Source: Triops longicaudatus (taxonomy: Eukaryota > Arthropoda > Branchiopoda > Notostraca > Triopsidae). From it: a stretch of DNA of 64,000 nt. This document shows, in pieces, positions 25,401-37,993 of the stretch (its first letter is position 1; every line of letters begins with the position of its first letter). A program made the translations under genes and the position numbers. The stretch is taken from NCBI GenBank assembly GCA_022885665.1, contig JAGQDJ010000039.1:124001-188000 (forward strand). Direction: 5' to 3'. Under the pieces are notes generated by a model, which saw nothing but the letters and a program-made list of their open reading frames with translations, did not search any database and was not told the origin of the DNA.

Positions 25401-28400
25401 GTTGCGGAATAAAATGGCCGTGTCTTGACCACAAGGAAACTAGTCGATTACCTTTTTTTAAAAAAAAAATGATGGACTTAAAATAACTAATGAAAACTTA
25501 CAGTTATATTCCCTGTTGATAACAGAAACTTTCTACCACTGACTTGTGCAAACGATGCATGATTTTGATCAAATGCTAGATGACAACAATAATGGGCAGC
25601 GTTGTAAGGCAGTCCGACATTTATTCCGTTTTGTTTTGGTCTGTGGGAGTGGTCAAGTAGTAGTAGGCATTTGGATTGTGGGTAGGGCTCAGCGTTGCCA
25701 AGCCGGTTCTACCTCGTGGTAAAAACGGCTCAGTCCGAAGTGTGCTAAATCATCACTTTGGAGTTAAAAAAATCAACCGAAATTACTAGGATCCGTTTCT
25801 TACAAAAAGTGCTAGAAATATTTATTTTTAACTCGTGTACTCAATGATCTTTTTCGGCAAAACTTCTCCATTTGTACTTCGTTGTACCCACTAAGCTTAC
25901 GATTTTTTTTTCTAGTTCCAGTACAAACGTAGGTTCATTAATTATAATTTTTGTACGGTTTGTCTGACGTGTCAACTGTCCCATCCCTTCTTTAGTATAG
26001 GCGAACTTTACTAGCCTAAAGAAAAATCCCCGAGAAATAATATTATGGTAAGCGTTTCAGAAGTAACGTTAAACTTGTTCTGCAAACGGTAAGGAATGTC
26101 TACGTAAATGTGGAAAGATGAAAGAATCGGTAGGGTGAGGGCACGCAAGATGTTGGAATTTTTGGAATTCACAATGGGCAGGAAACACGTTTCGGAAACG
26201 TGTCTGGCGGTAGCATTGTGGTGTATAGTTATGACAGCTCGCGTTCTACAAAGCTTTAACAAAATACTACGCAGATATTCTTGTTTTGCAAACTTTTGCG
26301 AGTTTTTGACAGACAAGATGGCAAACGTGTCGCGTTTAAATATTTGCTTACGAGCAAAATTCTGAGAAAAAATGCTATTTTCTACTTAAATTTGCCCCTT
26401 CCACTATGTTACGACAGGATGTAAGCAATTAAAACAAAAACAAAACAATTTTTGATAACGATACAACCTTCCTGAATACACATTGTTTTGACACATACTT
26501 ATTGCATATTAATAGATTGATTACAGAAGAATAAACATAGATTGCAGAAGTAGACTTTGCCAAAGCGTATTGAGAACTCTCTCCATTACTTGAAGATTTT
26601 TTATGTTATTATGTTTAGAAAAAAAAATACTGCTTGTAATGAATAGTTTCTGAGAGCATGTATTGCCTAAATATTTCTTAAGTCCTTTCATATAAGTACA
26701 AAAATTTTATTTGAATATTCATAGAAGCTTTTATCGTTCATCTTTAAAGTATTTTCGTGCAGAATTTCTAGATAGCAGTCCAAACTAAATATTAGAAGGG
26801 ACGAAAGTTGAACTGCGCTTATAAGCGGTTACGCAAACGATGGTAGTAAGAAAGTGTCGCTTCCATGTACAGCAAAGAGAAAAGCACTTTTTTGCGTGAG
26901 CGTACAATATGGTTCAAATAGAGATTTTTCAAGCGTAGATGCAAGCGCCAAAAGACGCACCCGATGTTCCCACTTTATTTTCGGACTGCTCAGTGCTTGT
27001 TAAGTCCGTCCCACGCACTTGTCTCATACCTGTTTTTACTTCAAAACAAAAACGTCTTAACTCGCTATTAGCAGGTTTTGAGTTTAACTTTACTTCTAAA
27101 AATTACCAAAAATACTCGGACGTTCGATGAGACACGTGATGCGTGCGTCAGAGTCTATCCGACAGCTTCATATTTCACGAAACTTGACGATGTCTTCAAG
27201 GTTCTTGGGTTCCAGAATTTAAAAATTATTTTTCAATGTGAATTGACCTTTTCAATAAATTAGACAGCCCTTAAGACTTGTTGTAAAGTATTTTGTAAGA
27301 AATTTTGTCACACAATTTTGAGCTTCCTGAATGGAATTTGACGACATAGAATTGCGAATTATGCATTGCGGATGTAACTACTTATACTGACGTATTGTAA
27401 AGTTAATTCGTTTTTTGCTAAAAGCATTAATTAAAGCTTGCATTAAATTTTCAAAAGGGACAAAAAAGTTACTTACGAAGTTTTACGTGAAAAATGCTCC
27501 TGTCCTTGCGATTTCCACTCCGACAAAAATTATCCTCGTGTTCACAAAGCAAGTAGTTTGTCCATTCGCAGAGCAAGTTTTACGCGCACATTTGAGAAAC
27601 GAAGAAGTAAAGTACCGTAAAGCAACGAAAAAGAAACAGAAAAAACAGAAAAGTACTGAAACAACGCGGTGTTGTGTACTAGCAGGAGCTTCTAGCTTCC
27701 GTGGAAGTTGAACGCTGCTAGGTCACTGCTCTCTTGGACTTGTGTGCACAAGTACTTCCTTGAAAGAAGAGATGTGTAGAAAGATGCTGTTGCTACCCTC
27801 CACCATCCACCTTCAAGTATTTCTGGAGTCCGAAGGCAGTTAGTGTTTGAGAAAGCCGAAAGCTTGGGGGGGAAGGAAGGAAGAAAATTAGGGAATAGAA
27901 AAGGAGTTTCGCGGGCAAGTGGCCAGTATCAACGTATTTCTCTTTGCTCGCCCGCGGACGATGCAACAATTCCGAGCGCGAAAGGTGGGAGAAGGAATAC
28001 GGGACAGCTTGCCCGTTCTGGCATAGCTAGAGGTATAGGAAGATAAAAGGGTGGAAGAAATGGCGTAGCTAGAAGATAGAAACGAAAGTGAAAGATTTAA
28101 AAAAATTAAAAGAACGACTTGTACTTGGCTGCCATGTTGTGAGCTTTGCCAGGGCAAACTTCCACCTTCTTCATTCTTGCCACGCCTTTTTGGCACAATT
28201 TCCTTGTTGAGTTATTTTTTCGGTTTGGGCAGTTTCCCTGGTGGATCGATAATATATTCTATTGGCTTTTGACGTAATTTTTGTACGATTTCTTACTTTT
28301 ATTTTTGACAACTTGTTCCGACTCAGCGAAAAAGTATTTTGGGAAGCTCGTGCTAACGTTGAGGTCATGTTTGCGGGTTAGAAATCTCAGTTCGATGGGG

Positions 28401-31400
28401 AGAAAGCGGAGACGTTCTTGGCACAGCGCGAAAACTACCTCCGCCCCTGGTGATTTGCTTTTCAAGGTAAAATTGTGTAAACTTTGCCCCTGTGCTGCGA
28501 TTTATCATAGCTAGTTTAAGCAACGAAGGCAAAGTTTTGAAAAGACGTCTTAACAGGTAATTTCCTAATAGGTTTCGGATTCGCAATAAAACTTTAAAAA
28601 TGTCATCTTCAAAGGCGTTGAACTTGTTCACACTACCGTAACATCTCTATTAGATAAACACAGTCACTGGAATGTTAATAATTCAGAGAAATATATAGAA
28701 TAATAAAAAAGGCATATTTACCTATACATATTGCCTATATGCAAGTAATTTTGACTTCGTTAGTTCATTCCTGGTTTTAATTTCAATGCTCTTGAGTATA
28801 TGAGGTTAAAGTGAAGGGCAAATACTAGCATTTTACCATCTGATAAGAAGTTACGTTGGGTGGAGACGCAACCTAGGCCTAGTGAGAAAGGGTTCGGCTG
28901 ACACCTACCGGCAGAGAAATGAAAGCAAAACAACTTCTTTGTTACATTGCGATTTTTGGATTCCGTCCCCTGGTAGCACAAAAGTCTTCAAACGCCTTTT
29001 AAATGTAGTGTATTATTTGTATACGTCTACCGACATCTAAATATTTTATAAATGTTTTGTAGGCGTACTTGTTCCACTTAGGTTGTAAAAATGCAAAGTA
29101 ACAAGGGCAAACTCGACATTGTTGTGAGGAAATTCACCCGGTATACGTTGAACACAGCTTTGGAAATCGAAAATTAAGAGATAACGGATAAAAAAGGCAG
29201 GTATTTCAAAAGTCGTTATATCCTCACGTTGTGAACGTTTAGCCGGTTTTAAGTCGACACGGGTAATCGAACCGTCAGCTGCAGCAGTTGGTAAATACAA
29301 TCCCCTTTTAAAAGTTCTACGGTTCCTTGCTTTACAGCCTTCGTTTTATTTTTAGAACTCGGTAATAGAAGGGGTGAATTAAACAGGCTGATTTCGACAG
29401 AGTGTTTTCCACAGTAGTCCGGTGTTTGATGACGGTGTTGGCCTTCCTGGTTTTTAGTATTTCTTGCAACAATTGAGTTTTCTGAATAACGCCTTTCAAA
29501 GGAAAGGTAGAAATAAAAAGCGCTGCCATTAAAGTGGGTTTACAACTTCAAAAAGCTCATAATCTTGTCCGCTGACAGTTTTGCTAGGGTAGCCAACGGG
29601 GCTGGTTTCGTGCAGGAAATGTAGTGTGTTTTGAACGCCAACACTTTCTTCAACTTCTTTTGTCCGTTGAATGGGTTGATTGAGAACAAGCTAGCAATCC
29701 TTACGGCTAGCTGGCGCTCTTGTCGGTTTACTTTTTCTTCGGTTCCTCCCCCGGCCAAAAGCAAGGTGTTGTCTCACTCAAATGTATGAAAGACTCATTA
29801 AAAACTAGGTGGGGAACGGTATTATTCAGCTATTTAATGCACTGTACCAATGCTTAGTCAGTCATGCGAAGAAAATAGGCTGCACGCCTGGTGTGGAATG
29901 CTCTCTTTCTTGTTGCCAAACCATTGTTCCTCTATTACATGTGCTCACAGTATAATGATCTTGAATGGCTTGAAAGCTGACACAAAGTTAAAAAAAAGAA
30001 AACTTCATGACTGTATTATTGTATCTCCAATAGCCGTAGCTCTTTCCCTTAAGCCCCCTCCTATCCACGTTTCGTAAAAGGTGTGGAGCAAAGACAAGTG
30101 GTGGGAACCATAAAACTTCATTGGCTCATTAGCTGCCATAAACCGGAGGACTAATGAGTTGCGTATTTACTACCGGTAAAAGAAGCTTTAAAAGGCAAGA
30201 AGAAGAGCGAAAGTCAAAGAAAGCTGATGACGGTGACTGGACAGACGACGGAATGCTCTTGCATGTCAATTATTTTATGACGAATACTTCCAGACACCCA
30301 AACGGTCTTATCACGTTTGAAGAATCTCGTTTTTACCTACCTGAAAGAATTAAAAAGCGACTTTGAAGGAAGTTCCACGAGATTGCAGGGATTTCCTTTT
30401 TTACTTCATTCAATTCTTCGTATCAGTGTTGCACGCTTTCACTGCTCAAATTGTCAAACACTTGTGCCATTTTTAAATATATCATGTCTAGTGTTAACCT
30501 TTACCCTTAGCTTTTTCAAATTGCCTTCGAATCTCTTTATCCAATATAATTTTAATATAACTTTATTCAATAGAAAATTTTACCGAGTTCTCATACAGTT
30601 ACGATCTGCCCATATCCAATTCGAGGGACACAAAACATCTGTTCGAGACGTCCCCAGTTCTTTAGAATGGACGCTTTTTTCTGTGCACTAACATAACCTG
30701 TGTTATTTCGACTCTTTCACATTAGCAGACTCATCTTTATAATAGGGTTCCTTATAGCCGAAATTGTAAGATATTCAAACGGGAAAAATAATTACGAACT
30801 TATAATATTGCATACGCGTTTCTAATTTGCTCACCAGAAATAACATAAATTTCAAAGTTTTCTTTAATAACCACGCATCCAATTTTCTGACTGATAGTAT
30901 GCAGTAAGCGATTGGATAAATTTATTTGACAGCTTTATATACTGTTAATCAATTTATTTATTGATTGATTTTTTCATAAAATGGCGTAGAGCTTTTTACG
31001 TTTTATCCTTTCGAGGAAAAGTATGAGCTTTCGTTATGGTTCTTAAGTATTTAAGCATTCCACTCTATGAATAAATCAGAAGTCGGATTTCTAACTATTT
31101 CAACTGGGGGACTTTCATAGCCACTCAATGCAGTGCAACTAATTTATCCGAGAATTTCGTTGCCAGTTGTCGGCTTGTTACAAAAGTATGTGACATAAGC
31201 GTTTTCCGACCAGATCATCTTGGCTGCCTACGCTTATTTTTGTGCCCAGTTTGAAGTCACTTTCTGGTGCCAAGGCTTCGCTCAAGATTGGGTGATAAAT
31301 CATCAGAGCCAAGGTGAGGTGGGCTAACGAAGAAAGCAAGAACTTGCCACACGGGCAAAAAAGGCGTAGAGAAAGACAAGGAAGAACGACTGCCATTGAG

Positions 31401-33057
31401 GTGTCGTCGTTTGGTTGTTTAGATAAAAAGGAAATCCAGAGCAGCAACAGACCATGCCAGCGCTGGCTCTTTTATTTTTTGCATCAGAACCAGGCCAAGT
31501 CCCCAACCTCCCACACCTCCCGTGCCCCTTACCCAACCATCCCTTGAAACACTCATACACACGCGCGTTTTTTTAACACATGAAACCAAGTTCTCCCCCT
31601 GCCTTGTTACCAGGTGGATAACAAACTGACCGTAGAACCTGCACATTTTTTTTCTGTGTTGGTGTGGGGTGGGTGGGTGGTGGGGTGAGATCCCTCATTT
31701 TTCTCCCGTTGACGCCCTCGTATCGGGCGCATGGAGAAGATAGGGAAAGAGAACTTAATGCTACCACAAACGAAAAGAGGGTTTGTCATTCTACTGGCAG
31801 TTGTTAAGAGTCGGTGTTGCACTGTGACAGCGTGGAGCCGAAAGCCACACACTGCACCATATATACGGCCGTGCTGGACGCTGTAATAGATCAAAGCGTT
31901 TACTATTTTTGGTGTAAGAGTGAGAACTTTAAAGCAAAAAAGGCAAGAACGTGAAATTGGTTGGCGTTGTTTTCTTACCGCGTCCGAAAAAAGTCCTGCC
32001 TTCTTTGTGTTCCCGAATTATTGGGAATACCCGGGGGATGAAGCACTAAGGGTAGTTTAATATCGATCATCCCCTGTGCTACCAACTACCCCTATTTAGC
32101 CTTGAGCCGAAAACTGTGAGAGAAATAATTTGGTGAAGATTAAATTTTGCCTCGCGCGCCTAAGTTTTCAAACTTGAGAGACGAAGTAGCAGCCGATTAT
32201 AAAACGCCGGAAGGTTATAGGGAACATTCGTGTACAGTAAGTCATGGCTTCTTTTTTTTTTGGTGTTTCAGTAGACGTGTCTGACAGTGAAGAAAAGAAC
32301 TGAGATATATTGTTTCGCGCAAAAATAATGAACGCCCCCGCATGATGTTGCGAAATACAATTGTGTGAGATTGTCATTGATAAATTGTGGAAGAACTTTC
32401 ATTGATCAAGTTCTGAATGATTGTGTGGATATTGTGACGTACTGTTCGTTTCTGAGCACTAAAGAAAATAAGATAAATGGAAATTATGGAAAAATATTTT
32501 TGTTGCAATAATTGAAACTCAAATACCTCCGTTTTTATCGCCAGTTACACAGTTTTTGCCTCGAAAATTTTAGCGTACGAAACAGAGCAAAGTAGTAAAG
32601 TTTTTGGGCGAATACAGAGTACTATCTTTCTTCAGCCTTCCGGTGATAAGTGAGCCGAAAAATAACTTCAGTCAGTACGCGGCCTAAAAATAGCTGCTAA
32701 AAAAATAAAAGACTTCCGTTTATTGACGGCGTCCGTATCAGTAAAGAACATTCCGTTCCACTTACTCAGTAACTTGTATAGGGAACTGATCACAACAGCT
32801 CGTGAGAAGAACTAGCTTTCTGAAATCTTGGCATATTTCAGCGTTGGATGCCTTTTAAGGAAAAAAAGGTTCAAAAATTCAGTTAGCGACGTTTAAAAAG
32901 CCAAAAGTTTTGTAGCATTGTATAAAACGAACTTTACTTCTTTGATTTAATTTAAAAGTTTTAAGACGAACCACGTTGAGTATTCAACGTATTACCGTCT
33001 GTGGAATTCTTGAGTTAAAACACCTGTTGAGATAAAATCAAATACATAGTCTTCTCC
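22497..33057. other. Intergenic region upstream of the scaffold gene
   Basis: No gene could be supported on either strand. Open frames of 60-140 codons occur but overlap frames of similar size on the other strand, lack recognisable motifs and do not chain into exons. The first kilobase or so next to 22496 should hold the 5' UTR and promoter of the scaffold gene, possibly with a non-coding first exon. A 19-bp palindrome, ACACGTTTCGGAAACGTGT, lies at 26185-26203. Confidence 0.5.
31666..31685 (+). other. Putative G-quadruplex motif
   Basis: Four runs of three or four G (31666-31669, 31671-31673, 31675-31677, 31682-31685) with loops of 1, 1 and 4 bases fit the classical quadruplex rule on the plus strand. 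It stands out in an otherwise AT-rich spacer. Confidence 0.6.
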
Positions 33058-33720
33058 GTGATCAGATAAATCCTGCGATGTGTGGCGTTCAAGTACTCAT
33101 AAATAGCGTTTCATATAATGCACTGCTCTTTATTGTGGAATGTTCTGAAACCCAGTGTGACTTCGAATGTTGTTGGTGAATTATTACTTCGCAATTTGTC
33201 GGCCAGTTTCTTTCTCTGGGTAGTAAAATTCGGGCATTCCATGGTTAAGTGTTGGATCGACTCTTCTCCTTCGCATTTCTTACACTTAGGCTTTTCTCGT
33301 ACGTGAAATCTAAATAGCCATGTGCCTGCTTTTCCTTGGCCACATTTTATTCGTGTTAGGGCTATAAAAATTTTCCGTTTTTTTACACTCTTTCACCTGA
33401 AGGTAGTAAAGTTATTCGTGCAAAATTTTCTGTGTTGTTGTGGCCTTTAAATTAGAAAAACTCCTGTTCTATAAGTTTTTCAATCACGACCATAATTCCT
33501 TTTTTGAGTTATTTTTTGTCCGGATATTTTTTCCCTGCTTGGCAGCTTCGTCCTCTGCTCCATTCCCCATCATACCGATGTGCGCCGGTACTCACTGCAG
33601 TCCGATTGCATAACAGCATTCTTTCAGTTTTCTTACATCACTTTGAACGTTTTCAATTAACATATACTACTTTCTTTTTCCCCGATTTTTATTGCGGTTA
33701 GTGCAGCTTGCGAATCTAAC
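33058..33720 (-). mobile_element. Decayed LINE: RNase H and C-terminal zinc-knuckle remnant
   Basis: On the minus strand, translation gives an RNase H-like DSQAALTAIK (rc of about 33695-33717), then VPAHIGMMGNGAEDEAAKQG (rc of about 33535-33591), then IKCGQGKAGTW and a CX2CX7HX4C knuckle, CKKCEGEESIQHLTMEC (rc of about 33235-33285). This order is typical of the 3' end of ORF2 in non-LTR retrotransposons that carry RNase H. It is dead: the tryptophan expected before VPAH is TGA (33592-33594), and further stops and frameshifts lie between blocks. Only the 3' part is recognisable. Confidence 0.75.
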
Positions 33721-34324
33721 AAAAAAATTCACCCACTGGTTGTTTCAGTACGTATGCCATAGCCTTTTCTATAGTTTTACTTTTTACAAGTGTGTTATTA
33801 GGGCTTATTGTGTAATTGATACGGGAAAATCAAGGACGACTGAAAATAACGGGCGCATAACAATGAATGTTCGCATGAGCATATCCAATCATCTTTTTCC
33901 CCTAGTACGCAACAGTGAATTTAACTAGGCGTATTGTGCTCATTGTTGGATATTCACAGTACTGACAATGTTCTGGTGCATGCCGCTAATTTGCAAGCGT
34001 TGGGGACCAGCTATTTGCTTGCATTAGCTTGCGGCGCTTTTCCCAATGGTTCTGTAATTTCGTTGCTATATTCTGTCCATAACAGAAGTTGTCGCCTCAC
34101 GCAAAGTTTGTAGGCTCGTGATTTAGTTTTTAATGTCCAAACATAATTAGAACTCGTACTAAGATTTCTTTCACAAGTTATCTGGTCCAAAAAATGGGCT
34201 TCAGATGCCAGAACTTATTGGACAAGCTGATATACGGTTTCAATATTTGAAAATGAGCTAGGCTTATTTTTAGATTGCATCGAAACTCCCACCTCCATCT
34301 ATTCCACTCGTTGTTCACCTCAAG

Positions 34325-34461
34325 AAAAAAAAAAAAAAAAAAAAAAATGAGTAACAAAAGAACCAGACTCACTTCCTGATTAGTTTACTTTGTTTGAAGA
34401 TTAGATGAGTATTCAATACTTGGCACATATTTTGCTTTTTTTTTTTTTTTTTTTTTTTTTT
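34325..34461. repeat. Poly-A tract and facing poly-T tract
   Basis: A run of A at 34325-34347 and a run of T at about 34436-34461 face each other about 90 bp apart, a fold-back arrangement. Either could be the tail of a retrotransposed sequence, but no body was recognised. Confidence 0.5.
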
Positions 34462-35907
34462 GCAGAAAAGCGTGTTAAATCAACTAACAAAAGGAAAAAA
34501 AAACTAATCTAGACGTTTTGGAGCCCTTGGCCTAAGCCACCCTATGATAAGATTAACTGGGTTTCACGTAATCACTGAGAGGTTTTTTTATGGGTCAGTT
34601 AACGCTCACTTCAACCGCCAAACGAAACTATTAGCTTTTTTGTTAAATACAGGAAGGAATCCTTTGGTGTGTGCTGTATTGAGGTTAAGTGGCATAGCCC
34701 AATTGAAGACGGCAATAAAAACGCCATTTATAAACAAAAAACAGACGTCTGCTGCTAGCAAGGATGACAGAAGTCCAAGCGTGGACCGCTTAGAGGAAGT
34801 ATACAGTGGTGAACAGTCTCGGCTTTGAGCCAGTCGATTGCAACGAGCTAGGAAGGGAAAAAAAGGACAAAACATAGTCTAGAAAAGAATAGAGACACAA
34901 AAGAAACAAAGCCACAACAAAGAGTGAGGAGACAAGGACAACACCACGGACGATGACAGTAACATTGCTTGATAGCTTTTACGCTCATAACATGAGATTC
35001 TGCTTAATACTGGCTTGCAGTCGGCAACGTACGGTGCCCGACTCCATGGTTGTCTCAGAAAGGATAGCACTTACGTCCCCCCATGTGAAACCATCTTCTA
35101 TCCTTTGTAGCCTTTCCAGTGTGAGAAGGCCGTTTCGCTCGAGCAGCGCGCAATTCCCTTCATCTCTGCCATAATGTTGTGAAAAAAGAACGATCGCTTT
35201 TTAATACTCAGAAAACGAGGGCGTAGTCTTCAGACAGTTTGTGGTTACAAATGACCGGTCACCGCCGCAGCAACGATTATCCGAGAGTCGGGCGTTTTCT
35301 CTTCAGAGTTCATCGGAAATTAAGTGAACTTTTTTGGGGGGCCTAATAACGTTATCGTGTGCGAAACTACGAGCAAGTCGAGCATACTACAGACTGTTAC
35401 CCTTGATTCCATAAATTCAAGGCTCTGTTGCCTTGTATAAATTCAACCAAATATTTATTCTTCTCTACGGATTTTTTAAGGCTCGTTTTTCGCAAACGCT
35501 ACCCCAATTGGACAATATTGCTGTTAGTCCGGCTCAAAGGCAGGCAGTAAAATGAAATTAAAATATTAATAGAAAATTAAATTAAAATTGCAATAAGATG
35601 AAATAACGTGTGGTGAGTTTTTGTTTAACTTTTATGGCAACTTAAGAAAAAGTAATACCATACAGAGCTGTTAATTTACCATAAAACAGTGTGACTCACA
35701 ATGCTCTATTATTCTTTAACTGTGCTCTTTATAGAATACTGCTGATCACATTTTTTTCTTAATAGCTCAATAAGTTGGAACTCCTTAATCATCTACATAG
35801 AACTAACTTAACAAATAACCAAACTCTGGTACAAGTAACTTAAGTCTAACGAAGTTTCTCCTAATGTTCCACAATCTATAAGCACTTCATGATTGCCGAA
35901 CATGGCG

Positions 35908-36104
35908 CTGTACCTCTCAATAAAAACAAACCCGAACAAACCAGCCCCATGCTAATCGCACGCCACCAGCAACTCAAGCTGGGTTGAGGGTCAAAAACGT
36001 TCGGTAAAGCTCGGAAGGCGATGCGCTTACGCAACTCTGTTAGGTATAGCGTTAGGTATAGGGGAGTTTGTTTGGGTCGTTTTTATTAAAAAAGTACTGT
36101 ACAG
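35908..36104. mobile_element. MITE copy, GGGTCG/CTGTACAG family
   Basis: Starts CTGTACCTCTCAATAAAAAC and ends GTTTGTTTGGGTCGTTTTTA..AGTACTGTACAG, the inverted ends that define the family. The length, about 197 bp, equals the other copies. It is intergenic. Confidence 0.65.
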
Positions 36105-37928
36105 TGCATTAAAATTAATATTGTCCTTATGGGAAACACATTCTAAACACACTTTTTACATGATCCTTTTCTCCCAAGCGTAAAATGAAAGGGGGATCTG
36201 ACGTCAGGTCAAATTCGCAGCCCCTTCGCTTCCATAAGGAGGCTACTGTATTCAGATACTCTACGTGAACGGCCCCAAATTTATTTGTTGTCAAGGGCGT
36301 GTTTCATTGCGCAACCTGCACATTTAATACGCAAAAACAAATAAAATAAAAATAAATCAACACTTGCACAGCATTAGAATGCAAAAGTAATGTCGTTCTC
36401 TTAGGCTGCTCTCGAGCAAGTGTTGTAACTCCGACAAATCAAGCCCCAATGCGTTTTGGGTGTACGATAAACGTGCCCGTAGCAGCCATAGAAAAACGCC
36501 ATAACCTATCGCACGAAGCATTGCAACTGGAAAATACTTTAGAATAGTAGAAAATGTCCGTACCGATCTGTGTATCCGTGTAAAGCTTAATAAACTTAAA
36601 TATGCTAAGTTATGCTACTTTAATTCGTGCCTAACATTAGTTAATTTAATTAAAAATTTCCATGTAAACTGGTAGTTTTGCCCGTGTTTCCTTTAACCTT
36701 ATTAGGGGCATTTCTGCACAACCATTAACCGGCAAAAAAGGAGTTTTCGATAAGCTATTTATTATTTTATCACAATTTGTACAGTAAAATTAGAGCTTCA
36801 CTGGCGTAGAAAGTCTGAAAACATTAGTTACTGAACATGCAGTTGACTTACTCTTATCCGTGCACGGTTTAACCAATCGCACATCCTTCTGACAAAAGTA
36901 TTTTAAAATGTTTATGCTTTCTGTGTTTTATTTGTGAAAATTTGGCACAAATTTGAAATTAAACAAGAATTCTAGTTTAGAAAGTAACGAAAAATATTGA
37001 GTTCTTGCTGAAAGTACTAATTGTTTAAATAATCTGCATATTGAGCATAAACGCTGTCTGTCTTTTAGAACCAATTTTGCGCACTGTGTTTCGGGCTCTA
37101 CGTTTATCCGGCATAGGATCCGTTTCCGTACCTGACGGATATGAGCAGGAGGCATTTTATTCCTAGGCGTTACAAAAAATCATAAACTTGGATCAAATTT
37201 TGATAAATTGGACCACATTTTATTAAGATAGGAGTTACGGCCGTAGCACAACTCTAATAGTATTACGGAAATAAAATTCGGTAAGAGTTTTTCAGACAAT
37301 CATGTATATTTGGGTCTTTGGATAACTCCGTGCTATTCAGCGCTCCAAGCCCTTTAAATGTCTACACAGTGAAAGATGCCGGAAAGTGTCATTTTAGAAC
37401 AGAGCTCAACTGTAATAGTTTTACGGTTTAATCGATACGATAATAGCTGTAAGAAGCATACGTGTCTCGTGCCTTGCTCCACCAACCATTCGCTGTTGTA
37501 TTGTGTGTCATTTTTCTTGTCTGTTTTTCCTTTTTTAAAAAAAATAAATAAATAAAAATGAATACGGTCTTCGTGTTTGGTAGTTGACAAGGATAGCATG
37601 CAACGTTATAAGCAGCTAATGTTCTTTTTGCCGTACCTGCCGAGGGCGAGACACCCGGTACCTTGTGCGTGTTTCTTTTTACCCTCCCTTTCTTAGCTTT
37701 TAGCCCCAACCCTCCAACCCTCGTGTGAAAACTGCGCTGATGAACTGCGCGTACTGCTTACAATTCTCATTTAACTCGCGGAATTCGAGCTTCGTCAGCT
37801 AAATTTCAGTGACTTGTACCTTACCAGGTGATTACATGTGCAACAATTATTGCAATCATAAAAGTCATGTTTTCATGGAACAGTTATATTAAATATGTGA
37901 CGAGCACCTAAAAGGTACAGAAAGTAAG

Positions 37929-37993
37929 GTTCAAGCCACAATATAAAGCGAACAGTATGCAAGTTACAGAAACCTTTATATTGTGGTTTGAAC
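37929..37993. repeat. Foldback hairpin with 20-bp arms
   Basis: GTTCAAGCCACAATATAAAG (37929-37948) pairs with CTTTATATTGTGGTTTGAAC (37974-37993), 19 of 20 positions, around a 25-base loop. The inner arm CCACAATATAAAG is close to that of the hairpin at 47483-47525. Confidence 0.7.

Noticed and set aside
26011..26365. Opposed frames of 101 and 85 codons
   Set aside because: Both contain the same peptide because of the palindrome at 26185-26203; no other support.
30154..30691. Plus-strand frames of 70 and 124 codons
   Set aside because: They overlap in different frames and show no domain; not enough to call a gene.
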